From Wukongarchaeum sp048886645 (GTDB lineage Archaea; Asgardarchaeota; Wukongarchaeia; Wukongarchaeales; Wukongarchaeaceae): 23,718 bases of DNA. Below are positions 1 to 6,952 of this stretch, piece after piece (within the stretch, counting starts at the first letter, position 1; each line of letters starts with the position of its first letter). The notes beneath the pieces are model-generated. The model was not told the DNA's origin, did no database searches, and saw only the letters and a list, made by a program, of their open reading frames with translations. The stretch is taken from NCBI GenBank assembly GCA_048886645.1, contig JBHLKN010000022.1, positions 1-23,718 of the forward strand, read 5' to 3'. The position numbers and the translations under genes are program-made.

Positions 1-524
1 TTTAATTTGTTTTCCGCTTCGTCCCTATCAAGGAAGAAAACGTTTACAGGACGGTTTTTAGCCATTTCTTCGTTTGAAAGTTTGAAGAGTTCTTCGAAAT
101 CTATGGGGTTTCCGCTTTCCATCAAAAAATCGATCCTAGAATGTTCCTCGTGTATTTGATTTCCCGCAGTAACCGCTCCCCAAATATCTAAAGCTATGGC
201 AGAAATTAAGTGCTGTGCAGTATGATATCGCATCATTTTATAGCGCCTATCCCAGTTAATCTCTCCCCTAACTATTTCTCCTTCTTTTAGGGTGGAGATA
301 TTTTCTTCCTCAATTTTGTGAAATACTTCAGAACCTTTTTTAAAACAATCAACCACCCTAAACCTTTCACTATCTATTTCCAATGTTCCATGATCGCTCT
401 CTTGACCTCCTCCCCTGGGATAAAAAGCTGTCTTATCTAAAACCAAGAGGGATGGGGAGGTTTTAACAATCTTTGCCTCGAATTTACGCAGATAATTGTC
501 CTCTAAATGGAGTAAAACAGTCAC
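1..524 (-). CDS. alaX: AlaX-type alanyl-tRNA editing protein (3' end cut by window)
   Basis: A free-standing relative of the alanyl-tRNA synthetase editing domain, which hydrolyses mischarged Ser- or Gly-tRNA(Ala) in the cytoplasm. The reading frame is open from a GTG at 522-524 to the window edge, giving 174 residues with the C-terminus missing. FYPRGGGQ at residues 34-41 matches the family's N-terminal signature, and HTAQH at 101-105 is the zinc-binding HxxxH motif. The second zinc site (a C-x-x-x-H motif) would lie beyond the edge. GGAGG about ten bases upstream supports the GTG start. It lies 39 bases after the stop of an unknown gene on the same strand, so the two may be co-transcribed. 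Family assignment is firm; the subtype (AlaX-S, -M or -L) cannot be told because the end is missing. Confidence 0.9.
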   Translation of the reverse strand, partial: MTVLLHLEDNYLRKFEAKIVKTSPSLLVLDKTAFYPRGGGQESDHGTLEIDSERFRVVDCFKKGSEVFHKIEEENISTLKEGEIVRGEINWDRRYKMMRYHTAQHLISAIALDIWGAVTAGNQIHEEHSRIDFLMESGNPIDFEELFKLSNEEMAKNRPVNVFFLDRDEAENKL

Positions 525-563
525 TTAAAACAAGCCTCCGAATTGGTGAATAAATTCCTTAGT

Positions 564-896
564 TTAATAAACATATTCACTTGTAAATTCTCTTCCTTGA
601 GCTTGAATAACGCACTTTTTTCCTTTAGGAGATATTATAATAATAGCTTTTTCTATAACTTCTATAGGAATTCCTTCCTTAGGTAATACTTCGTGAAACC
701 ATTCCGAAATAGCCTTATAATACTTTTCTACATCATCACCATGCATATTTGGAGTTAAAATACCCGAAATTAAATCAACTATGATCTCTCTTGTTGGTGT
801 AGTATGATAGAATGGATCTTCCATATAGCCTGTTGATGAACCAGTTTCGGTCCTTAATGCATCGTATGCTATAGATTTTAATCTAATCAATTTCAT
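564..896 (-). CDS. Unknown 110-residue protein upstream of alaX
   Basis: I do not recognise this protein. The frame is open up to 1025, but I place the start at the ATG at 894-896 (MKLIRLKSIAY). Upstream of it the frame reads as low-complexity Lys/Asn/Ile-rich AT sequence and runs into the promoter area of the divergent gene. The product is compact and soluble-looking, with no membrane segment and no Cys pair. A mid-section TGYMEDPFYHTTP is followed by helical stretches and a C-terminal beta-like segment (AIIIISPKG). No strong ribosome site precedes the ATG, so the start is uncertain. It is the first gene of a possible two-gene unit with alaX, which by itself does not give a function. Confidence 0.6.
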   Translation of the reverse strand: MKLIRLKSIAYDALRTETGSSTGYMEDPFYHTTPTREIIVDLISGILTPNMHGDDVEKYYKAISEWFHEVLPKEGIPIEVIEKAIIIISPKGKKCVIQAQGREFTSEYVY

Positions 897-985
897 CTTT
901 GTTAACCAGTATGAAATGATTAATAATTCTTTTTTATGGTTTGTGATTTTTTGATTAATATTTTGTTTTTGGCTAAATTTTTTGT

Positions 986-1005
986 TAGTATATATTTTTA
1001 TAAAA
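986..1005 (+). promoter_or_regulatory. TATA-type promoter of the amidohydrolase gene
   Basis: An AT-only stretch with TATATTTTTATAAAA character lies about 55-75 bases before the GTG start at 1060. An archaeal TATA box here would start transcription near 1020. This argues against the in-frame ATG at 982, which lies upstream of the box. Confidence 0.4.
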
Positions 1006-1059
1006 CTGGAAGGATTTGAAAACAAGTTTTTCAGTGTTTTAAGGTGTTGCGTTTTGGTT

Positions 1060-2655
1060 GTGAAGGTTAAGGATTGTGATTTGCTTGTTAAGAACGCTAA
1101 TGTGGTAGCTATGTGTGAAAGAAGTTCTAGGGCGAGGGGGTTTGCGGTAAAGGATGGGAGGATAGTTGCTGTTTTTAAGAGTGATGAGGAAGTGGAGAGA
1201 TTTGCGGAGGGGGCTTTAGAGATTTTGGATATTGGGGGTAAAACTGTTATTACTGGTTTTTTTGATGGGCATACTCATTTGGCAAGTTTAGGTGTGGGAT
1301 TTTCGCACCTTAATTTGGGGGATACTAAAAGCCTTGTTGAAGCTCTTGATAGGGTTAAGGATAAGGTTGAAGAGGAGGGTGAAGGGGAGGATAAGTGGAT
1401 TATAGGGTTTGGATGGGATGAAACGGTTTGGGAGGAGAAGCGATATATAACTGGGAAGGATATTGGTAGGGTGGCTCCTAATAATCCTGTTTTTTTGAGG
1501 AGAGTTTGCTGTCATCTTGTAACAGTGAATTCTCTTGCTTTTGAGAAGCTTAAAATCGATCCGAATGCTCCAGGAGTGGAAAAAGATGTTGGAGAGGCAG
1601 TTACTGGCGTTCTTGCGGATGTAAAACTTGATCTAAGCAGTATAAGGCCTTCTAAAGAAAAGGTTAAGGAAGCAATAAGGAAGGCTTGTAAGTATGCTAA
1701 TAGTCTTGGCATAACTTCTGTAAACGATTTTGCTAGCGATTATCAGTTTGAACCTTATCTTGAGATGGATAGGGAAGATGAGGGAAAAGGAGAAGAAAGG
1801 AGGCTTACTGTTCGCATTAATCTTTGCCCAAAGATTGATTTTTTAGAAGAGTTGGAGACAAGGAGTCTCAAAGCGGGGGATGGAAGTGATTTTTTAAAAA
1901 TAGGGGCTTTAAAGATTTTCATCGACGGATCTATTGGAGCTTATACCGCAAAACTTTCTGAACCCTATAGTGATAAAGTGGAAACTACCGGGAAATTTAT
2001 GCGATCAAAGGAGGAGTTTAAGGAGTTAATAAAAAGAGCGGTGGTTTTGGGTTTTCAGACGGCTAGTCACGCTATAGGGGATGAAGCGATAAAAATGGTT
2101 TTGGATGTTTTTGAAGAGTTGGAGAAAAAACACCCTGAGATTAGAAAGCAAAGGCATAAGATTGAGCATGCTGAACTTTTAACCGACGAGGGTATGAGGA
2201 GGCTAAAGAGTTTGGGTTTATTTCTTTCGATGCAGCCGAATTTTCTTCAATGGCAGGGGGAAAAAGGATTCTACTGGCTGAGGCTTGGAGAGGAAAGATG
2301 TGGAAAGTTAAACGAGTTTCGGAAAATTATAGATGCTGGGATAGAGTTAAGTTTTGGGAGTGATGGAATGCCTTTGGGGCCTTTTTTTGGCATAAAACAG
2401 GTTGTTACAAATCCTAGAAGTAATGTTAAGGTGAGCGTGGAGGAAGCGCTTTACTGTTATACTTTAGGTTCGGCAAAAGCTTCTTTTTTAGAACATGAAA
2501 GAGGGTCGATAGAGGAAGGGAAAGTGGCGGATTTTATAGTTCTTTCAGAAGATCCTTGTAAGGTTTCTCCTGAAATGTTGGATAAAATAAAGGTGGAGAA
2601 GACCTTTGTTGGCGGATTATTGGTCTATGACCGTGAAAGAGATCAAACCGCTTAG
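1060..2655 (+). CDS. YtcJ-type metal-dependent amidohydrolase
   Basis: A member of the amidohydrolase superfamily (Amidohydro_3/YtcJ group), cytoplasmic, about 531 residues, the usual length. The group hydrolyses C-N bonds of amides or formamides; the substrate of this member is not known. The metal motif GFFDGHTHL lies near residues 66-74. It is followed by the group's GFGWDE stretch, LKIFIDGSIGAYTA around the carboxylated-lysine strand, ASHAIGD, HKIEHAEL and the final metal Asp region SFGSDGMPLGPF. The GTG at 1060 is chosen because an AAGGTG ribosome site precedes it and because the ATG at 982 lies before the promoter. It is monocistronic and convergent with the next gene; a pyrimidine-rich T tract follows the stop. 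Confidence 0.85.
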   Translation: MKVKDCDLLVKNANVVAMCERSSRARGFAVKDGRIVAVFKSDEEVERFAEGALEILDIGGKTVITGFFDGHTHLASLGVGFSHLNLGDTKSLVEALDRVKDKVEEEGEGEDKWIIGFGWDETVWEEKRYITGKDIGRVAPNNPVFLRRVCCHLVTVNSLAFEKLKIDPNAPGVEKDVGEAVTGVLADVKLDLSSIRPSKEKVKEAIRKACKYANSLGITSVNDFASDYQFEPYLEMDREDEGKGEERRLTVRINLCPKIDFLEELETRSLKAGDGSDFLKIGALKIFIDGSIGAYTAKLSEPYSDKVETTGKFMRSKEEFKELIKRAVVLGFQTASHAIGDEAIKMVLDVFEELEKKHPEIRKQRHKIEHAELLTDEGMRRLKSLGLFLSMQPNFLQWQGEKGFYWLRLGEERCGKLNEFRKIIDAGIELSFGSDGMPLGPFFGIKQVVTNPRSNVKVSVEEALYCYTLGSAKASFLEHERGSIEEGKVADFIVLSEDPCKVSPEMLDKIKVEKTFVGGLLVYDRERDQTA

Positions 2656-2660
2656 TTTAA

Positions 2661-2682
2661 TCCCTTCTTTTCTTTTTCTTGG
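2661..2682 (+). terminator. T-rich termination tract after the amidohydrolase gene
   Basis: The 27 bases between the convergent genes hold several T runs interrupted only by C (TTCTTTTCTTTTTCTT), which is the archaeal type of termination signal without a hairpin. It would serve the plus-strand gene. Confidence 0.35.
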
Positions 2683-3747
2683 TTAGTCCCAGGAGAGTTC
2701 AATTTGCCTTATGAATAAGACGAATCCTGTAAGGATACCTAGCGAGTAAGAGATTAAGTATGCTTCAGGATATACATCTTGAACGTCTCCAAAGATTAGG
2801 TATATTACAATGGATAGGAGAGCAAAGGCGATGATTACTCCCATAAAAGCGTAAGATTCTTTTTGAGTGAAATCTTTTTGCGAAAAGTTTGTCCTTAAAG
2901 CGAGAACGATGGCAAGAGCTGCGAGGGGGGTGATGGCTATCATTGCTATACCTATCGGGATTAGCATGATTATTGCAAGGCGTGTTTGGATTTTCGCAAA
3001 ATATTTTGAAAGGTCGTCTAGGTCGCGTTCAACGATTCCTCCGTAGTCTTTTGTTACGTGTTTTTTCCACCAAATGGTCATGCCTTTACCCCTCCTTCTA
3101 AAAGCTCCTGAAATTTTCTGCTTGAAACCGGGGGGTCTCTCTAGAGCCATTTCACCCTTATATACGGGTATCAGGTATATTTGAGCAAGGAGACCCAAAA
3201 GTATGAGGAGTTTTAGGAAGGAGGCTACAATTTCTGGAAGCCATGCAAAGAACAAGAGTTCAGAGGGTCCTTTTATGATTGTTTTTAGGATATTATAAAC
3301 AGCGATTCCTGCGATCACGTAGGCGGGCCCGATGACTACAAGGCGCCAAAGATGGAGTTTTTCCGATCCACGCAATTTATCTTTGAGCTTTCTTGCTAAG
3401 AAAACGCCTACTAAACCATATGCTACAAAAAGACCTAATCCTGCAAGAAATTGAACGGATGCAAAGCCTAAAGCTGTTAAATCATAAAAAATGTCGAGAT
3501 CAAGGGATAGTAATATAAAAAATGCAAGAAAGGCAAAACCAGCAATTATGGAGTAAAAAACATAGTCTTCAGTCTTAAAAAAGCCCTCCATATAGGTTTT
3601 TACTTTTAAAGCTAGCTCTTCTTCTTCTTTTCTTTTCTTTTTCTCTTGATTACGCTTTTCTTTCTCCTTTCTCTTTTTTTCTTTCTCTTTTTCTTTCTTT
3701 TTCTCCTCATTACCCTTTTCTTTCTCTTTTTTCTTGAATAATCCCAT
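2683..3747 (-). CDS. Multi-pass membrane protein with Lys/Glu-rich N-terminus
   Basis: An unrecognised integral membrane protein of 354 residues. The ATG at 3745-3747 is chosen because a GAGGG ribosome site lies eight bases upstream; the longer frame to 3849 would start above a TATA-like sequence at about 3826-3835. Residues 4-45 are almost only Lys, Glu and Arg, a charged and probably cytoplasmic arm with an imperfect internal repeat (KEKGNEEKKK and KEKRNQEKKK). Hydrophobic segments follow at about 61-82, 93-118, 135-157, 168-194, 254-285, 299-319 and 328-347. A basic loop at 205-250 contains FRRRGKG and the pair WWKKH. No transporter or enzyme motif is visible. It is divergent from the gene at 3957 and convergent with the amidohydrolase gene. 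Confidence 0.7.
   Translation of the reverse strand: MGLFKKKEKEKGNEEKKKEKEKEKKRKEKEKRNQEKKKRKEEEELALKVKTYMEGFFKTEDYVFYSIIAGFAFLAFFILLSLDLDIFYDLTALGFASVQFLAGLGLFVAYGLVGVFLARKLKDKLRGSEKLHLWRLVVIGPAYVIAGIAVYNILKTIIKGPSELLFFAWLPEIVASFLKLLILLGLLAQIYLIPVYKGEMALERPPGFKQKISGAFRRRGKGMTIWWKKHVTKDYGGIVERDLDDLSKYFAKIQTRLAIIMLIPIGIAMIAITPLAALAIVLALRTNFSQKDFTQKESYAFMGVIIAFALLSIVIYLIFGDVQDVYPEAYLISYSLGILTGFVLFIRQIELSWD
3655..3708. repeat. 54-base uninterrupted polypyrimidine tract
   Basis: On the plus strand bases 3655-3708 are only C and T; the flanking bases up to about 3740 are also nearly all pyrimidine. On the coding (minus) strand this is a polypurine run encoding the Lys/Glu arm of the membrane protein. 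Such tracts can form triplex DNA and are prone to slippage. Confidence 0.8.
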
Positions 3748-3890
3748 AAAAGGATCCCTCGCAACTTTTCCTTTCACGCCACTATTCCTACAAATAAGGG
3801 ATTTTAAAAAACTAAATTTATGGATTATTTTATAAACTGTCCTAATCATTATAAATAACGATAATTATTAATTCTAGTTTGTTATTATGT

Positions 3891-3902
3891 TTAAGTATAT
3901 AT
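3891..3902 (+). promoter_or_regulatory. TATA-type promoter of the gene at 3957
   Basis: TTAAGTATATAT lies 55-66 bases before the TTG start. Transcription would begin near 3925, leaving a leader that includes the AGAGGT ribosome site. The opposite side of this 209-base gap has its own TATA-like box for the minus-strand membrane gene. Confidence 0.4.
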
Positions 3903-3956
3903 CTGTACGCGCGCAAAGGTTTTAGGTTTTATAGGAGTTTTTAGAGGTTTTATAAT

Positions 3957-4448
3957 TTGAACGATGAAAAGGCAAAAAAGGAAGATAAAAAAGATGATAA
4001 ATGGGAGAAAGATTTCTCAGTAGATAATATTTTAAAACCTGCTACTGGTTTTCCTGAGCGATCTGAGGAACTTGTTTTTAACGAGTTTGCAGCCGAAGCT
4101 ACGCGATTTTTGATGGAAGCGGATCAACACGCAGCAAAAGGGGAAATAGATGACGCGGCAGAAGCTTTATGCGCTGCGATTTTTGCAACCTTCCTAGTCT
4201 TTGGGAGCTCTCTTTCCATAAAGATATTGGCAGATTTTATCACTCAAAATATGAACTATAAAGAAGAACTTGCGAAAAATGAGCTAGTTGCCGCTACGAA
4301 GAGGGCTCTTTTAGCTTATGTGCAGAAGGATATTGAGTCAGCTATTGAAGCGCGTGCCATGGCTATAAGTTATAAATCAAAAACCTCAGAGAGAGCGTTT
4401 ATTGTAAAACAAGGAATTGAAAATATTATAGGTCGTTTAATCGGATAA
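3957..4448 (+). CDS. Unknown helical protein upstream of the P-II gene
   Basis: I do not recognise this 163-residue protein. It starts at a TTG at 3957 preceded by GAGGT about nine bases upstream. The first 17 residues are charged (Lys/Asp/Glu-rich). The rest reads as a series of amphipathic helices with a TPR-like rhythm: EAADQ-type helices around 45-75 and 100-135, rich in Ala and Glu. It has no membrane segment or signal peptide. The central FLVFGSSLSIKILADF stretch is hydrophobic but short and lies between helices. The P-II gene begins 59 bases downstream on the same strand with no clear terminator between, so co-transcription is likely. A role as partner or target of that signal protein is only an inference from position. 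Confidence 0.65.
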   Translation: MNDEKAKKEDKKDDKWEKDFSVDNILKPATGFPERSEELVFNEFAAEATRFLMEADQHAAKGEIDDAAEALCAAIFATFLVFGSSLSIKILADFITQNMNYKEELAKNELVAATKRALLAYVQKDIESAIEARAMAISYKSKTSERAFIVKQGIENIIGRLIG

Positions 4449-4507
4449 AACAGTTAAAATATTAAGCGCTTTTCTTTAGTAATTTGTTTTTTGTGGGTGT
4501 AGTGGTA

Positions 4508-4843
4508 ATGAAGCGTGTGGAAGCGATAATTAGACCGGAAAAAGTTGAAGCGTGTAAAAACGCCCTTGCAGATGCAGGATTCTCCGGCTTGACGGTAACA
4601 GAAGTAAGAGGTCGAGGAAGACAGATGGGAATCGTTTCATCGTTACCAAAAAATTCTGGTCAAGATTTAGTCCCTAAAAACAAATTAGAAATGGTAGTAG
4701 AGGATAAGGATGTAGAAAAGGCCGTAGATATTATTCTTAAAAATGCGCGTACTGGTGCTATAGGCGATGGAAAAATATTCATAAGCGATATAAGCGAATG
4801 CATCAGAATTAGAACGGAGGAAAGGGGAAAAGACGCAATATAA
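4508..4843 (+). CDS. P-II-type nitrogen/energy signal protein with atypical T-loop
   Basis: A P-II family protein of 111 residues, the usual length; family members form trimers that sense ATP/ADP and 2-oxoglutarate and bind transporters or enzymes. The start (ATG, 4508) gives the standard MKRVEAIIRPEKVE beginning and follows a GTGG-type ribosome site. Visible landmarks are TVTEV and GRGRQ with Q39, the Lys equivalent to K58 of E. coli GlnB at residue 57, the B-loop TGAIGDGK at 82-89 and the C-terminal IRIRTEERG. The T-loop (41-56) is one residue shorter than in GlnB. It lacks the uridylylated Tyr51 and reads GIVSSLPKNSGQDLVP, unlike the usual loop. No ammonium transporter gene is adjacent. 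The family call is firm; the GlnB/GlnK subtype and target are open. Confidence 0.9.
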   Translation: MKRVEAIIRPEKVEACKNALADAGFSGLTVTEVRGRGRQMGIVSSLPKNSGQDLVPKNKLEMVVEDKDVEKAVDIILKNARTGAIGDGKIFISDISECIRIRTEERGKDAI

Positions 4844-4907
4844 TCAACAAAAAAAGGAAAGATGAAAATTAAGCAAGAGAAAAAATATCTTAGAACATGT
4901 TGGATTT

Positions 4908-5984
4908 TTAGAGGTCTAGGAGTTTTATGAGAAGGGACATTATCGATACATCGCCCGCGCCAACACTACTTTTTACCTGATCCGCTATAAAACATGGGAT
5001 TTGAACGATAGTAAGACCGTTTTCTTTTTTCCTTATGGAGGGATAATCTGTTCTTTTTCCTTCCCTTAACTTTTTGTTTATCAAGTCGGGAGTTGGGGGT
5101 TTTGCTGTTTCAACGCGTACACAACCTGCTGCTGCAGAGAAGGTCATCGCTTCCACTAATTTTTCTGGAGAATAGTCCTGCTTTGTTGCTACTATTTGTC
5201 TCTCTGCTTCATGATAAAATAAAGTTTGAATTTTTGAGTTTTCCAAGATCGTTTTTATCATTTCTTCTGCTTTGTTACTCGAAAATTTTAGGGTTTTTGC
5301 GAGGTCTACGAGCTCGTATTCATTAGCACTTAACAAACTTACATGGAAATATATTTTATCAGCAAGTCCCTTAATCTCTTCTTTGGTGAAAGCGTTAAAA
5401 CCCCCTGTATCCGTTACTGTGAGTACTTTTTCTTTCATTTCTTCTAAAACTTCTTCCACGCGAGCTAAATAGTCCCAGTCTTTGTCATAGAAAAGTACAT
5501 GCCATCCAACAGGCACAATAACTTTAACATTTTCATCAATAGAATGGACAAGATTTTCTAAAAACTCGATGTTTTTTGTTATCCTTCTTGCCTCGCCAAC
5601 GTTTAGAATGAAGCGTTCTCCAACCTCTTTTGGCTGGATTATTAAAGACATGCCTTCCTCTAGCGCAACCACCCACCCTTTGAAGTCTACATGTTTACTG
5701 TTAAGACGCCCAACTTCATATTCGTTAGCAGCATTACCCCCAGTTATTATAGTTATCTCTGTATCAGGAGTTTGTTTGAAGGTATCCATAAAATCTTTGG
5801 GTAATGTTTTTACTGGAAGTTCACCACCTTTCCTTTGTTTAAGGAAATTATAAGCGGTTTTTAATGGTTCAAATTCGGGATATTTTTCACTCACTTTTTT
5901 TAAGCTTTTTAGGGGTAGTTTTATTACCACGTCTTTTACACGTTCTCCGACGCATAATAGTTTTTCCTGTTCTATTAGAATCAC
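4908..5984 (-). CDS. ADP-dependent phosphofructokinase/glucokinase-family protein, short and diverged
   Basis: A ribokinase-fold sugar kinase closest to the archaeal ADP-dependent glucokinase/phosphofructokinase family. GGNAANE at residues 82-88 corresponds to the family's GGNA motif, LSANEYEL near 219 to the NE(V)E motif, and SSVGAGD at 339-345 carries the catalytic Asp. At 358 residues it is about 100 shorter than usual members, and the N-terminal NxD sugar-binding motif (as in NTNIDA) is not visible; the start instead runs CVGERVKDVVIKLPL. The substrate is therefore uncertain. The GTG at 5982-5984 is preceded by AAGGAG only one base away, too close for normal use. A TATA-like box at 6010-6017 would start transcription within a few bases of the GTG, so a nearly leaderless message is possible. 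The gene is divergent from dtxR-feoB. Confidence 0.7.
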   Translation of the reverse strand: MILIEQEKLLCVGERVKDVVIKLPLKSLKKVSEKYPEFEPLKTAYNFLKQRKGGELPVKTLPKDFMDTFKQTPDTEITIITGGNAANEYEVGRLNSKHVDFKGWVVALEEGMSLIIQPKEVGERFILNVGEARRITKNIEFLENLVHSIDENVKVIVPVGWHVLFYDKDWDYLARVEEVLEEMKEKVLTVTDTGGFNAFTKEEIKGLADKIYFHVSLLSANEYELVDLAKTLKFSSNKAEEMIKTILENSKIQTLFYHEAERQIVATKQDYSPEKLVEAMTFSAAAGCVRVETAKPPTPDLINKKLREGKRTDYPSIRKKENGLTIVQIPCFIADQVKSSVGAGDVSIMSLLIKLLDL

Positions 5985-6009
5985 GCTCCTTTTTTAAGGG
6001 AGGGGTGGA

Positions 6010-6017
6010 TTAAAAGT
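6010..6017 (-). promoter_or_regulatory. Possible TATA box of the ADP-kinase-like gene
   Basis: On the minus strand CTTTTAAT with an A-rich flank upstream lies about 29 bases before the GTG at 5984, the distance at which transcription would start almost on the start codon. Support is by spacing and composition only. Confidence 0.3.
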
Positions 6018-6088
6018 TTTTTTCCTTTTTGTTTTTATTTACTTCTTTATTATTTATTCGTTTGTTTTCAGTTTTTTGATAAGAAAAG

Positions 6089-6110
6089 TTTTTTAACATG
6101 TACTAAAAAA
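6089..6110. repeat. Inverted repeat upstream of the dtxR TATA box
   Basis: TTTTTTA at 6089-6095 and TAAAAAA at 6104-6110 are perfect complements around an eight-base centre that itself begins with the palindrome ACATGT. It lies on the transcription factor B recognition side of the TATA box. It may be a second operator or only an AT-rich coincidence. Confidence 0.4.
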
Positions 6111-6117
6111 TATATTT
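6104..6117 (+). promoter_or_regulatory. TATA box of the dtxR-feoB operon
   Basis: TAAAAAATATATTT ends directly before the iron-box-like operator and about 68 bases before the GTG at 6185. Transcription would begin near 6138, leaving a leader of about 47 bases that carries GGAGGG. Confidence 0.5.
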
Positions 6118-6136
6118 TTAGGTTATGCTAAATTTT
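6118..6136 (+). promoter_or_regulatory. Iron-box-like operator for the DtxR-type regulator
   Basis: The 19 bases TTAGGTTATGCTAAATTTT match the DtxR/IdeR iron-box consensus TTAGGTTAGGCTAACCTAA at 13 of the first 14 positions; the right arm is weaker. The site adjoins the TATA box and covers the expected initiation region, so an iron-loaded repressor there would block its own operon. The ATG inside the site (6125) is unlikely to be the start of dtxR. Confidence 0.6.
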
Positions 6137-6184
6137 CTAAAACTTGAAAACTTTTTATTTCTGAAGCTTTTTGGAGGGGAAAAA

Positions 6185-6952
6185 GTGAAATCAAAACAAA
6201 AGAGAGAAAAAAGAAGACATCTAAGCACGACGGAAGAAAACTACTTAGTGGAACTTTTAAGATTTCTTGAGAGGGGAATTGAAAGAGTTAAAACCACAGA
6301 ACTTGCCAACTTACTCGAAGTAAAGCCTGCCACCGTAACCAATATGCTTGACAGGCTAAAGAGAAGGAAACTTGTCAAATATGAAAAGTATCACGGCGTT
6401 CAACTGACAAAAAAGGGGAAAATTTTAGCGGCTAAAATTTTGAGACGGCACAGAGTAGCCGAGAGATTTCTCGTAGATGTTTTAGGAATGGACTGGGCTG
6501 AAACACATAAGGAAGCCCACGAGCTTGAGCACGCCATAAGTGATGAACTATTAGAGCGTTTTGAGGGGCTTATATCATCGATCCCAGTCTGTCCTCATGG
6601 ACACCACATACCTACTAAAAAGGGGGAGATATTTCACGATTGTTCGCAACCATTAAGCGACTTTATGGAGGGAAAAGAAGTAAGAATTTCAAGGGTATCA
6701 CATGATCTTGAAAAAGATGTTAAAACGCTTAAAAAATTGGAAGGACTTGGATTAATCCCCGGGATTGATGTGAAAATTAAGCAAAAGTCGCCTGGAAATG
6801 GCCCGATAATGCTCCAAACAGGCAACATAAAGCATAGAAGAACTATCGCGATTGATAACAAGATAGCATCAAACATCTACGCAATACCTGTAAGAATAAA
6901 AGATCTTTACACCGTAAAAGAGGCTTCAAAAGATGAGAAAATGTCACAGTAA
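6185..6952 (+). CDS. DtxR/MntR-family metal-dependent regulator with FeoA-like C-terminal domain
   Basis: An iron- or manganese-responsive transcription repressor of 255 residues. The order is a short basic tail, a winged helix at about 12-75 (recognition region VKPATVTNMLDRLKRRKLV), the metal-binding/dimerisation region at about 80-150 with HRVAERF, HKEAHELEH and CPHGHHIP (C136 equals Cys102 of DtxR), and an SH3-like FeoA-type domain from about 160 to 240. The GTG at 6185 follows GGAGGG with seven bases of spacing. The in-frame ATG at 6125 lies inside the operator. The gene overlaps feoB by 20 bases, so the two form an operon and are probably translationally coupled. The iron-box-like site in the promoter indicates autoregulation by iron; whether the metal is Fe or Mn in the cell is inferred from feoB. 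Confidence 0.9.
   Translation: MKSKQKREKRRHLSTTEENYLVELLRFLERGIERVKTTELANLLEVKPATVTNMLDRLKRRKLVKYEKYHGVQLTKKGKILAAKILRRHRVAERFLVDVLGMDWAETHKEAHELEHAISDELLERFEGLISSIPVCPHGHHIPTKKGEIFHDCSQPLSDFMEGKEVRISRVSHDLEKDVKTLKKLEGLGLIPGIDVKIKQKSPGNGPIMLQTGNIKHRRTIAIDNKIASNIYAIPVRIKDLYTVKEASKDEKMSQ

Noticed and set aside
1288..1712. Minus-strand open frames inside the amidohydrolase gene
   Set aside because: They are antisense shadows of a well-supported gene; no motif or ribosome site supports them.
5093..5853. Plus-strand open frames inside the kinase-like gene
   Set aside because: Antisense shadows; composition is Ser/Leu/Phe-rich as expected from reading the opposite strand.
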